A DNA stretch of 7,864 bases from Thermoplasmatota archaeon. Its GTDB lineage: Archaea > Thermoplasmatota > E2 > DHVEG-1. The stretch lies in assembly GCA_016930995.1 (NCBI GenBank), contig JAFGFQ010000078.1, forward strand, positions 1 through 7,864, written 5' to 3'. Position 1 is the stretch's first letter. Each line of letters begins with the position of its first letter. Positions 1 through 6,436 of the stretch are shown here, in pieces. The position numbers were made by a program, and so were the translations under genes. The notes below the pieces were generated by a model that had not been told where the DNA came from, made no database searches, and saw nothing but the letters and a program-made list of their open reading frames with translations.

Positions 1-645
1 AAAGTAACAATACTGTATGATAACGAGGTATTGACAAAAGACATTGGTTTGAAATCCGATTGGGGGTTTGCCTGTCTTATTGAAACATCACAGGATACCA
101 TTCTGTTTGACACGGGTGCGAAGGGAAAGATCCTTCTTCATAACATGGCCATCCTTCATAAAAACCCCTCTGAAATCAAAAAAATTGTGATTTCTCATGA
201 ACACACAGATCATGCCGGGGGGTTACCATCATTGTATCCCTTTTTGAAAAATTGCGAAATCTACCGACTGAAACATGATCCAACCAACGAAACAACGCAT
301 ACCATCTGTGTTGAAAAACCACAAGAGCTCTGTAAGGATATATGGACAACCGGGCTTCTGAAAGGACGGATTGAAGAGCAAGCATTGGTCCTAGAAGGAA
401 AGGAGGGATGCTATGTGGTAACTGGCTGCTCCCATCCTGGTGTTGAAACGATTCTCTGGGCTGCGCAAAAGATCGGAACCATTGTCGGTATCCTTGGTGG
501 TTTTCATGGTTTTCAATCCTATCATGTTTTGAATGCTTTAACGTATGTTTACCCCTGTCATTGTACAAAATATAAAAAACAAATAAAAGAACACAGCCCA
601 CATGCATACCAGCCCTGCGGGGTTGGCCTGAGTATGGATATCTAA
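1..645 (+). CDS. MBL-fold metallo-hydrolase (COG1237-like), 5' end cut by window edge
   Basis: This is a probable metal-dependent hydrolase of the metallo-beta-lactamase superfamily. The frame is open from base 1 and reads K-V-T-I-L-Y-D-N-E-V before the TTG at 31. That is the usual first beta strand of the family, so the true start lies just outside the window, perhaps a single codon away, and the TTG is internal. The metal-binding signature HEHTDH is encoded at 196-213 (preceded by VIS, followed by AGGL). The second-half histidines are in TGCSHPG (421-441) and GGFHG (496-510). The C-terminus carries the PCHCT motif typical of COG1237 proteins. At about 214 residues it is shorter than many members, but all motifs are present, so it looks intact. 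Members are often auto-named after a methanopterin-precursor synthase; nothing here proves that role, and the substrate is unknown. It lies 24 bases upstream of the DUF488 gene and is likely in the same operon. Confidence 0.88.
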   Translation, partial: KVTILYDNEVLTKDIGLKSDWGFACLIETSQDTILFDTGAKGKILLHNMAILHKNPSEIKKIVISHEHTDHAGGLPSLYPFLKNCEIYRLKHDPTNETTHTICVEKPQELCKDIWTTGLLKGRIEEQALVLEGKEGCYVVTGCSHPGVETILWAAQKIGTIVGILGGFHGFQSYHVLNALTYVYPCHCTKYKKQIKEHSPHAYQPCGVGLSMDI

Positions 646-669
646 AAAAGGTGTCTTGGGGATGACGAA

Positions 670-1032
670 ATGCTCAAAGAAACCTATGTCGCAAATCTAA
701 AAAACATACCACAAAGCTCAATCAAAGTAGCGGTTGGGTATCCAAGTTTATTTTCTCCATCTGAACGATTATTAAAAGAATTCAATGAGATAAAAAATGC
801 GCTGATACAAGGCGGGCTTGCTGAACTAGCGGCAAGAAAAAAAGCATGGGAACAAACAGATTTTGAAAAACGATACCGCGCTGAGATCCGTTCAAATCCC
901 CTTGTTATGAACAAGCTGCGGGACCTTAAAAAACTTGCAGAAAAACAGGATGTCTATCTGTATTGCTACTGTGGAAAGACACCTTGTCACCGTTTTATCC
1001 TCATGGATATGATTCAACATTTGAATGAATGA
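670..1032 (+). CDS. DUF488 family protein
   Basis: A 120-residue cytosolic protein of the DUF488 family, whose biochemical role is not established. The family hallmark is near the C-terminus: a hydrophobic strand, then Y-C-Y-C-G-K-T-P-C-H-R-F-I (residues 98-110), with the invariant Cys-His-Arg at 106-108. The N-terminal half is predicted helical with a charged segment at about residues 55-75. The ATG at 670 is preceded by a GGGGA purine stretch at 657-661, a reasonable ribosome-binding site. Its stop codon overlaps the next start (ATGA at 1029-1032), implying translational coupling to the methyltransferase. The clustered cysteines C99, C101 and C106 could be redox-active or bind metal; that is inference only. 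Confidence 0.85.
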   Translation: MLKETYVANLKNIPQSSIKVAVGYPSLFSPSERLLKEFNEIKNALIQGGLAELAARKKAWEQTDFEKRYRAEIRSNPLVMNKLRDLKKLAEKQDVYLYCYCGKTPCHRFILMDMIQHLNE

Positions 1033-1676
1033 TAAATAAGACGTTAGATCCTATGGTAACTGAAAATGATGCACGGAAATATACGCTATTTTATTCCACT
1101 TCGCTTGGTGGTAACATATTAGAGCAAGAGGCCCAGTTCATCAGTGAACGATTAGCAGGTTGCCGAACCATCTTAAGTATCGGTTGTGGTCCCGCGATAG
1201 TAGAAGCAAGACTTCAAAAAAACCTCCCTGACACGACAATCATAGGCCTAGATAGTTCCAAAGAAATGATGACACAAGCCCCCAAAGGTTGTACTCTTGT
1301 ACAGGGGGATGCGTTGAATCTGGCATTTAAGGATGGATGTTTTGATGCTGTCATTTTTGTCACCGCGCTCGAATTTATCCAGAACAATGAAAAAGCGCTC
1401 CAAGAAACCTCTCGGGTTCTCAGGGATAAAGGAAAACTCCTTGTTCTTATGTTAAACCCAGATTCATGGTATTTTCACGAAAAATTCATTATTCCAACAT
1501 CCTATATACGACACAATATTAAACATAAGAACATCAAAGAAATCCGACAGAGAATATCAGAATATTTTCTGATACTAAGTCAGGAATATTTCTTGGGCAT
1601 CACACCACAAGGCATCGTTACTTCCAAGGAAAAAAGCATAGCGAGCTTGTCTGTGTTCATGGGGGAGAAACGATGA
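1029..1676 (+). CDS. Class I SAM-dependent methyltransferase
   Basis: A 215-residue Rossmann-fold methyltransferase of the Methyltransf_11/25 type. Motif I is ILSIGCGPA (residues 48-56), the glycine-rich loop that binds S-adenosylmethionine. The acidic ribose-binding residue is D75 in GLDSS. QGDALNLAF (92-100) supplies the adenine-side Asp, and FDAVIFVTALEFI (105-117) is motif IV. The post-motif VLRDKGKLLVL (130-140) is the usual 'leader keeps glycine' strand of this group. The C-terminal part, about 150-205, is helical and lysine-rich and has no recognisable substrate signature, so the target (small molecule, RNA or protein) is unknown. It overlaps both neighbours by four bases (ATGA at 1029 and 1673), so co-expression with the DUF488 and radical SAM proteins is very likely. 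Confidence 0.9.
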   Translation: MINKTLDPMVTENDARKYTLFYSTSLGGNILEQEAQFISERLAGCRTILSIGCGPAIVEARLQKNLPDTTIIGLDSSKEMMTQAPKGCTLVQGDALNLAFKDGCFDAVIFVTALEFIQNNEKALQETSRVLRDKGKLLVLMLNPDSWYFHEKFIIPTSYIRHNIKHKNIKEIRQRISEYFLILSQEYFLGITPQGIVTSKEKSIASLSVFMGEKR

Positions 1677-2644
1677 CTGAAGCTATCAGCCGCATAGCGT
1701 TTGGTCCTGTACCCTCGCGACGCTTAGGACAAAGCATTGGAGTCAATAACATTCCACCAAAAAAATGCTCCTATTCCTGTATCTATTGTCAAATTGGAAA
1801 AACATACGATGTTCAGATTACTCGCACACCATTTTATAAACCCAAGGAAATCCTTCGATGTGTACAACAGAAACTTCAAGCGGCAAAGAAAAAAGGTGAA
1901 TTGATTGATTACCTTACTTTTGTTGCTGATGGTGAACCAACATTAGATAGAAACCTTGGTGAAGAAATCACACTCCTTAAAAAATTGGGGCTGAAAATAG
2001 CAGTGATTACGAATTCATCTTTGATTTGGAAAAACGATGTTCAAGATGATTTGTCCCATGCTGACTGGGTTTCCCTGAAAATAGATACTGTCAATCAGGG
2101 TATCTGGGAGCGCATCAATAGGCCGCATCATTCTTTAAAACTTCAAAAAATTCTAAAAGGAATTTCAGATTTTTCCCAGTCTTATACCGGTAATTTGACC
2201 ACTGAAACGATGCTTCTTAGGGGATTGACCGATGGAGCTGAAGAACTCATACAGGTAGCTGAGTTCATTGGAACAATATCTCCGGAAAAAAGCTATCTTT
2301 CCCTTCCAACAAGACCCCCAGCAGAACACTGGGTACAACCTGCTTCGGAAAAACAGATTCACCATGCGTTTCAGATTTTCACAGAACAAGGAATCGACGT
2401 GGAATATTTGATTGATTATGAAGGAAACCGATTTGCATCCACTGGGGATATCACCGAGGATTTACTTGGCATTATGTCTGTTCATCCTCTCAGAGAAGAT
2501 GCGGTAAAAATATTGTTATCAAAAGCAAACAGACGGTGGGATTTGATTACTACTCTTCTACAAGAAAACAAAATTATTCAAATTGAATATAGCGGAAAGA
2601 AATTTTATATGAGGACGCTACCAAAGCCCACGGATACTTGTTAA
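1673..2644 (+). CDS. Radical SAM protein, COG0731 family, with C-terminal winged-helix-like tail
   Basis: A 323-residue radical SAM enzyme. The N-terminus has the subgroup signature FGPVPSRRLG (residues 10-19). The CxxxCxxC cluster motif follows as C32-SYS-C36-IY-C39 and should ligate a [4Fe-4S] cluster that cleaves SAM reductively. The GEPT motif (87-90, in VADGEPTL) contacts the SAM amino group. Strand motifs such as VITNSSL (111-117) and WVSLKID (132-138) fit the TIM-barrel core. After about residue 262 the chain changes to helices ending in LLQENKIIQIEYSGKKFYMR (295-314), resembling a winged helix and possibly a nucleic-acid or substrate-docking module. COG0731 also holds the wyosine enzyme Taw1/TYW1, but this GPVPSRRLG subgroup is distinct and its product is not known to me. 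It starts inside the methyltransferase stop codon (ATGA at 1673). Confidence 0.9.
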   Translation: MTEAISRIAFGPVPSRRLGQSIGVNNIPPKKCSYSCIYCQIGKTYDVQITRTPFYKPKEILRCVQQKLQAAKKKGELIDYLTFVADGEPTLDRNLGEEITLLKKLGLKIAVITNSSLIWKNDVQDDLSHADWVSLKIDTVNQGIWERINRPHHSLKLQKILKGISDFSQSYTGNLTTETMLLRGLTDGAEELIQVAEFIGTISPEKSYLSLPTRPPAEHWVQPASEKQIHHAFQIFTEQGIDVEYLIDYEGNRFASTGDITEDLLGIMSVHPLREDAVKILLSKANRRWDLITTLLQENKIIQIEYSGKKFYMRTLPKPTDTC

Positions 2645-2693
2645 AAAATTTTAGTCTGCAAAAAAAAACAAACCAACCGATTGGTGGTTCAAG
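2641..2693 (+). promoter_or_regulatory. Predicted promoter and palindromic operator of the DtxR-family gene
   Basis: The 49-base gap between the radical SAM stop and the regulator start holds an AT-rich TATA-like stretch TTAAAAAATTTTA (2641-2653). It is followed by a perfect inverted repeat ACCAA-CCGA-TTGGT at 2672-2685. With a TATA-to-start distance of about 25 bases, transcription would begin near 2672, so the palindrome would sit on the start site, a normal place for a repressor operator. GGTGG at 2683-2687 overlaps its right arm and is a plausible ribosome-binding site for the ATG at 2694. Autoregulation is inferred; the palindrome does not match the bacterial DtxR box that I know. Confidence 0.45.
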
Positions 2694-3170
2694 ATGATAA
2701 AAAGAAAAACAACAGAGGAATACGTTGAAACAATTTACATTCTTGAGAAGAGAAATGGATTCGCAAAAACCGGTCAGATCTCCTCTGAAATGGGCATACA
2801 GCCCTCATCGGTCACTGAAATGTTGCAGAAGCTCCAAGAGCAAGGAGTTATCCAATATAAACCATATAAGGGTGCTCTGCTTACGGAAACTGGAAAAAAA
2901 CTCGCAACCGAGTTGATGAAGAAACATAAGATCATCGCGGATTTTTTAGAGATTATCGGTGTTGAAAGGGAATTGGCAGAAGCAGATGCCTGTCAAATTG
3001 AGCATCATGTGACTCTTATAACGATGCAACGGTTAGGGAAATTTGTAGAATTTATTAATAACGCTCCCCATGAACCAAAATGGATTGAGCATTTTCATTA
3101 TTTTCTTGAAACAGGAAGACGAAGGCAATGTAATGTCACTGATGAAAAAAAGGGACGTAGAATTGATTAA
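2694..3170 (+). CDS. DtxR/MntR-family metal-dependent transcriptional repressor
   Basis: A 158-residue regulator with an N-terminal winged helix (residues about 5-68; recognition region IQPSSVTEMLQKL at 35-47) and a helical dimerisation and metal-binding domain (about 70-140). There is no C-terminal SH3/FeoA domain, as in MntR-type members. By eye-alignment to MntR and DtxR, the likely metal ligands are E9, E12, H78, C100, E103 and H104 (ADACQIEHHV). E9/E12 match the MntR D8/E11 pattern, while C100 sits where DtxR has Cys102 and MntR has Glu99. Proteins of this family bind Mn(II) or Fe(II) and then repress metal uptake genes. None of the neighbours is an obvious metal transporter, so the regulon probably lies elsewhere. 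The start is an ATG with GGTGG 6 bases upstream. The downstream ClC gene is convergent and not co-transcribed. Confidence 0.92.
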   Translation: MIKRKTTEEYVETIYILEKRNGFAKTGQISSEMGIQPSSVTEMLQKLQEQGVIQYKPYKGALLTETGKKLATELMKKHKIIADFLEIIGVERELAEADACQIEHHVTLITMQRLGKFVEFINNAPHEPKWIEHFHYFLETGRRRQCNVTDEKKGRRID

Positions 3171-3267
3171 AAAAGAGGCTCTACAAGGAGAGGGTACTAA
3201 GAAGGATATTTTTACAAGAGGTGTCGGACGCTATACACAGCAATTACAGTCTATTAAGCTGGTATAA
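3133..3267 (+). CDS. Possible small hypothetical ORF overlapping the regulator's 3' end
   Basis: A 44-codon ORF begins at ATG 3133, inside the last 38 bases of the regulator gene in another frame, and runs to a TAA at 3265-3267. The peptide is basic (MSLMKKRDVELIKKEALQGE at the start, ending in QSIKLV), with no membrane segment and no family I recognise. An AAGG at 3122-3125 could serve as a weak ribosome-binding site. It could be a genuine short cotranslated protein, or simply an open stretch between convergent genes. A frameshift that would make it the regulator's own C-terminus seems unlikely, because the regulator already ends where MntR-like members do. Confidence 0.25.
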   Translation: MSLMKKRDVELIKKEALQGEGTKKDIFTRGVGRYTQQLQSIKLV

Positions 3268-3283
3268 CCCCATATAGGCGACG

Positions 3284-5071
3284 TTATTTTTTCCAATTCT
3301 TCGGTAAAATTTTCTTCATATTCAAATGAATGCGCATCGCTTCGACGACTCTCTTTTTGTGATAGGCTCTCATAATATCATCCTTAGTTATAAAACCGAT
3401 AAGATGCGTCGGGTCCGTCGGCTCCACAACAGAGAGATGACTGATTCCGTTCTCCACCATTCTTCTTATGGTCTCGTCAAGGGTGTCTTTTGGATAGGCA
3501 AGGAGGTAGTTCTTTGTCTTAACATCCTTTACCGTGAGATCGTATTTGTTTTCCAATATGGCGTTGTAAATGTCATGGTGTGTGATGACACCGACGAGGA
3601 TCCCATCTATAGTAAGTACTGGAAATCCCATATATTCTGTTGTCTGGATGAGATGGGCTAATTCGCGTACGGTCGTATCTTCTGAGACTGTTATTACTTT
3701 CTCTGTCATCGCGTCTTTCACCTGAACAGAGCTGAGTACTTCTGCCTCCATGTCATGGGTGATATTCACGCCTCTCATTGTCAATTTTTTCGTATACATG
3801 GTCTCTTTGGATAGCAATGTTGACACCGCATCGCTTACAACACAGGCGAACATTAAGGGAAGGATGATAGTGTAGTTCAATGTCATTTCAAATACGATGA
3901 TAATCGCAGTGAGCGTCCCCCGGCTCATTCCTGCAAACACCGCTGCCATGCCAACCAGCGCATATGCGCCATACGTCGCCGTCAAGCCGGGGTAAGCTGA
4001 ATGAACGATGATGCCGAACATGCCTCCGAGCATCCCGCCGATAAAAAGTGAGGGGGAAAACACGCCACCAGATCCACCAGAACCGAGTGTTAATGAATTT
4101 GCAATGATTTTTCCAATGCAGAGAAGAAACAGAAAAAAAATACTCGCCCCGATAATTGTTTCATTAAGAACAGAACTTAATGTTTCGTACCCAACACCTA
4201 ACAGTTGAGGGAAAAACAAGCCAATTAGCCCGATGCATCCCCCACCGATAACTGGTTTTAGATACGGTTTTATGGGGAGTTTATCAAAAAAAGTTTCTGT
4301 TCCATACATGATTTTTATAAAAAGAACAGCGACGATCCCCGCCAGGAGTCCAAGAAGAAGATAGAAGAGGAGCTCATACGGACTGATAAAGTTGTAGGAT
4401 GGGATGGTAAAAGCAGGTTCTCGGCCTAAAAAAATACGGGAGATAATTGTTCCAGTGATGGAAGAGACGACCAAAGGGATAAATGATCGTGTTTTTAGCT
4501 CGAACAAAATAAGTTCGATGGAAAAGATGACTCCCGCGATAGGAGTGTTAAAGGTAGCAGCGATTCCTGCTGTGGCTCCGCAGGCAAGGAGGATCTTTAT
4601 TCCACTTGGTGGGAGGTTCAGTTTTTGCCCAACCGCTGAACCGACTGCTGCTCCGATTTGAATGATTGGTCCTTCTCGACCTGTAGAACCTCCAGATCCG
4701 ATGCAGATGGAGGAGGCAATCGTCTTGATGACTGCAACGCGTGGTCGGATTTTTCCTCCTCGCGTTGCAACTGCTTCCATGACTTCAGGAACCCCATGGC
4801 CTTTCGCTTCTTTTGCAAGGAAATAGACGATCAATCCAACAATTAATCCTCCAATTGCTGGGATGATTATCACAAAAAGTCCAAGTGGGTTTTCAAGAGG
4901 AGTACCACCAATAAAAAATATATCTTGCAATAACAAGATCATATCACGAAAAATGATTGCTCCAAATCCGGCAGCACTACCCACACCTAAGGCAAGTAGT
5001 GAGAGGAGCATGTACTCATGCTTAACAATCTTGAAGAATTTATTTATCGAAGTTGTTTCATGGAAATTCAT
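3284..5071 (-). CDS. ClC-family chloride channel/transporter with tandem CBS domains
   Basis: An integral membrane protein of about 595 residues: a ClC core (about 18-425) plus two cytosolic CBS domains (about 450-510 and 515-575), which in this family bind adenine nucleotides and modulate gating. Numbered from the ATG at 5071, the anion-pathway motifs are GHGVP (91-95; GSGIP in E. coli ClC), GREGP (131-135, with gating Glu133) and GVFSP (336-340). Tyr426 in MYTKKL is the likely central anion-site tyrosine. After NTPIAGVIFSIEL the position equivalent to the internal proton glutamate (E203 in E. coli) is Leu187. The open frame extends upstream to a TTG at 5161 and contains ATGs at 5137, 5122 and 5119. 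I chose 5071 because GAGGAG lies 12 bases before it, the earlier starts lack a Shine-Dalgarno, and the first 30 extra residues are not ClC-like. It is convergent with the regulator and divergent from the esterase. Confidence 0.93.
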   Translation of the reverse strand: MNFHETTSINKFFKIVKHEYMLLSLLALGVGSAAGFGAIIFRDMILLLQDIFFIGGTPLENPLGLFVIIIPAIGGLIVGLIVYFLAKEAKGHGVPEVMEAVATRGGKIRPRVAVIKTIASSICIGSGGSTGREGPIIQIGAAVGSAVGQKLNLPPSGIKILLACGATAGIAATFNTPIAGVIFSIELILFELKTRSFIPLVVSSITGTIISRIFLGREPAFTIPSYNFISPYELLFYLLLGLLAGIVAVLFIKIMYGTETFFDKLPIKPYLKPVIGGGCIGLIGLFFPQLLGVGYETLSSVLNETIIGASIFFLFLLCIGKIIANSLTLGSGGSGGVFSPSLFIGGMLGGMFGIIVHSAYPGLTATYGAYALVGMAAVFAGMSRGTLTAIIIVFEMTLNYTIILPLMFACVVSDAVSTLLSKETMYTKKLTMRGVNITHDMEAEVLSSVQVKDAMTEKVITVSEDTTVRELAHLIQTTEYMGFPVLTIDGILVGVITHHDIYNAILENKYDLTVKDVKTKNYLLAYPKDTLDETIRRMVENGISHLSVVEPTDPTHLIGFITKDDIMRAYHKKRVVEAMRIHLNMKKILPKNWKK

Positions 5072-5167
5072 TAGTGGTTTCTGCTCCTCTAATCCCGGAT
5101 AGACATGAAAGGAAGACATCATAAAAATCTTATGCATTATACTGAAAATCGAGGTAAACAAGATAGA

Positions 5168-5180
5168 GAATTATTTTTTA
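5168..5180 (-). promoter_or_regulatory. Predicted TATA-box promoter of the ClC gene
   Basis: On the minus strand the sequence TTATAAAAAATAA is a strong archaeal TATA-like element. Transcription would start about 25 bases downstream, near 5145-5150. This places the TTG at 5161 upstream of the transcript and argues against it as start codon. The leader to the ATG at 5071 would be about 75 bases. The rest of the 5181-5380 gap shows no gene that I can support. Confidence 0.4.
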
Positions 5181-5382
5181 TAATAATTACACATAATAGG
5201 GGTGAATAATGCTCCGATTATGATTTGATACTCAAGGGTCGAATCCTTTTTTAAAAATTAGACCTGTATTTGCCGAGAATCCCACGTTGAGTAACTCCTT
5301 AAGAATAGCAATCACCTCTATCAAATTGTCTCTTAACACCAAGAAAAACGCATTACGAAATAATTATTCATGAGATTTGGGA

Positions 5383-5394
5383 AAAAAATATAAG
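5383..5394 (+). promoter_or_regulatory. Predicted TATA-box promoter of the lipoprotein esterase gene
   Basis: The A/T run AAAAAATATAAG, preceded by GGG, sits about 28 bases before the ATG at 5418. In an archaeon this spacing puts the transcription start at or within a few bases of the start codon, a leaderless mRNA. No good Shine-Dalgarno lies directly upstream of the ATG (GGATAG at 5404-5409 is weak), which agrees. Confidence 0.45.
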
Positions 5395-5417
5395 GATATA
5401 ACAGGATAGAAAACCAC

Positions 5418-6362
5418 ATGCGAAAATCATCTATTGGTATTATCTTAATCATTGTAATAATGCTTTTTTTACCAGTGTTCTTGACAGGGTGTGTATCCAG
5501 AGATTCATTATGGTATGATGGTCAAAAACGAACATTCGTTATTCATTTACCTCCATCATATAATCCAACACAATTATATCCCCTGGTCCTTGTTTTACAT
5601 GGTGGCGGGGGAAACGCAGCGAATGCTGAACGGATGACCGGATTTAGCAAGAAAGCAGATGAAGAAGGGTTTATTGTCGTCTACCCGGAGGGTTCTGGAA
5701 GATTGAAAAGAGTACTTCTTACTTGGAATGCAGGATTCTGCTGTGGTTATGCGGTAGACCATGATAGTGATGATGTCGGTTTTATCCGTACATTAATAGC
5801 AAATATATCGAGTAGGTACCCGATTAACTCTTCGATGATTTATATCACGGGAATGTCCAATGGTGGCATCATGACCTATCGGCTTGGCTCAGAGCTTTCC
5901 GATATTGTGGCAGCCATCGGTCCAGTCGTCGCTTCGATTGGTGGAAACGCGACGAATGGATCATCGCTCTGGGTGATTCCTGAACCTGTTTTCCCTGTAT
6001 CCGTTATCGCATTCAATGGTATGCTGGATGGAAGAATCCCCTATAATGGAGGACGACCAGCAAATAACTTTACTCGTGGTGCGTACAGTTATCTGAGTGT
6101 GAATGATTCTATATCCTTCTGGGTACATCATAATAACTGTTCACAAATTCCTGAGATAAACATCAGTGAAAGTGGCAATATCATCGTTGATACATACAAG
6201 AATGGTGATAATGGAACTGCGGTTGTTCTCTATACTATTGTTAATGGTGGGCATGCCTGGCCGGGGGGCGAAAAAGGGACACGATTTGGAGATGAACCAA
6301 CACAGGAGATCTCAGCAACAGATATCATGTGGGAGTTCTTTAAGTCCCATCCAAAACAATGA
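5418..6362 (+). CDS. Secreted lipoprotein esterase, LpqC / PHB-depolymerase / feruloyl-esterase-like alpha/beta hydrolase
   Basis: A 314-residue exported esterase. The N-terminus has Arg-Lys, a hydrophobic stretch (residues about 6-22) and a lipobox LTGC with Cys25, so it is predicted to be a lipid-anchored extracellular protein. The alpha/beta-hydrolase fold follows: oxyanion loop HGGGG (61-65), strand GFIVVYPEG (84-92), the family-typical W-N-A-G-F-C-C-G (103-110), the nucleophile elbow GMSNGG (145-150, Ser147), the acid in FNGMLDGRIPY (199-209, Asp204), and the histidine in NGGHAWPGG (276-284, His279). The triad is complete and the length is normal for the family. Relatives hydrolyse poly(3-hydroxybutyrate) or feruloyl/acetyl ester bonds in plant polysaccharides; the substrate here cannot be told. 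It has its own promoter, and neither neighbour suggests a pathway. Confidence 0.9.
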   Translation: MRKSSIGIILIIVIMLFLPVFLTGCVSRDSLWYDGQKRTFVIHLPPSYNPTQLYPLVLVLHGGGGNAANAERMTGFSKKADEEGFIVVYPEGSGRLKRVLLTWNAGFCCGYAVDHDSDDVGFIRTLIANISSRYPINSSMIYITGMSNGGIMTYRLGSELSDIVAAIGPVVASIGGNATNGSSLWVIPEPVFPVSVIAFNGMLDGRIPYNGGRPANNFTRGAYSYLSVNDSISFWVHHNNCSQIPEINISESGNIIVDTYKNGDNGTAVVLYTIVNGGHAWPGGEKGTRFGDEPTQEISATDIMWEFFKSHPKQ

Positions 6363-6370
6363 AAGAGATA

Positions 6371-6409
6371 CTCCGGTCAGGATTTGGTACCCGCAGGTAT
6401 AAATCTCCA
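6371..6409. repeat. Hairpin repeat, copy A (between esterase and fic)
   Basis: One of two diverged direct copies in the window; the other is at 7643-7681. On the plus strand GATTT (6381-6385) pairs with AAATC (6401-6405). After a bulged G (6386), GTACC (6387-6391) pairs with GGTAT (6396-6400) around a CGCA loop. This gives ten pairs, plus a possible outer G-T pair. The core 6381-6409 matches copy B at 22 of 29 positions. The copy lies only 9 bases after the esterase stop and 28 bases beyond the fic stop on the other strand, so it could also serve as an mRNA 3'-end structure for one or both genes. No strong T run follows. Confidence 0.65.
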
Positions 6410-6436
6410 ATCCTTTGTCACTTTTACTTATAACTA

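Noticed and set aside
31..33. TTG at 31 as the start of the MBL-fold gene
   Set aside because: The frame is open to the window edge and the ten preceding codons encode the conserved first strand (K-V-T-I-L-Y-D-N), so the start is upstream.
1673..2644. Taw1/TYW1 wyosine synthase
   Set aside because: It belongs to the same COG, but the GPVPSRRLG N-terminus and the C-terminal winged-helix-like tail differ from Taw1, and no other wyosine gene is adjacent.
3121..3267. Frameshift splitting a longer DtxR-family protein with an SH3/FeoA domain
   Set aside because: The downstream frame has only 44 codons and no FeoA-like pattern; the regulator ends where MntR-type proteins normally end.
3326..3661. 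Plus-strand ORF antisense to the ClC CBS region, and other long ORFs opposite or out of frame with the main genes
   Set aside because: They are shadows of clear coding frames; the translations have no family features and no promoter or ribosome-binding site.
5232..5250. AAGG-GTCGAAT-CCTT resembles a tRNA T-arm, possibly a tRNA fragment or attachment site
   Set aside because: No acceptor stem, anticodon arm or D-arm can be built around it, the loop starts with G instead of T, and no integrase gene is present.
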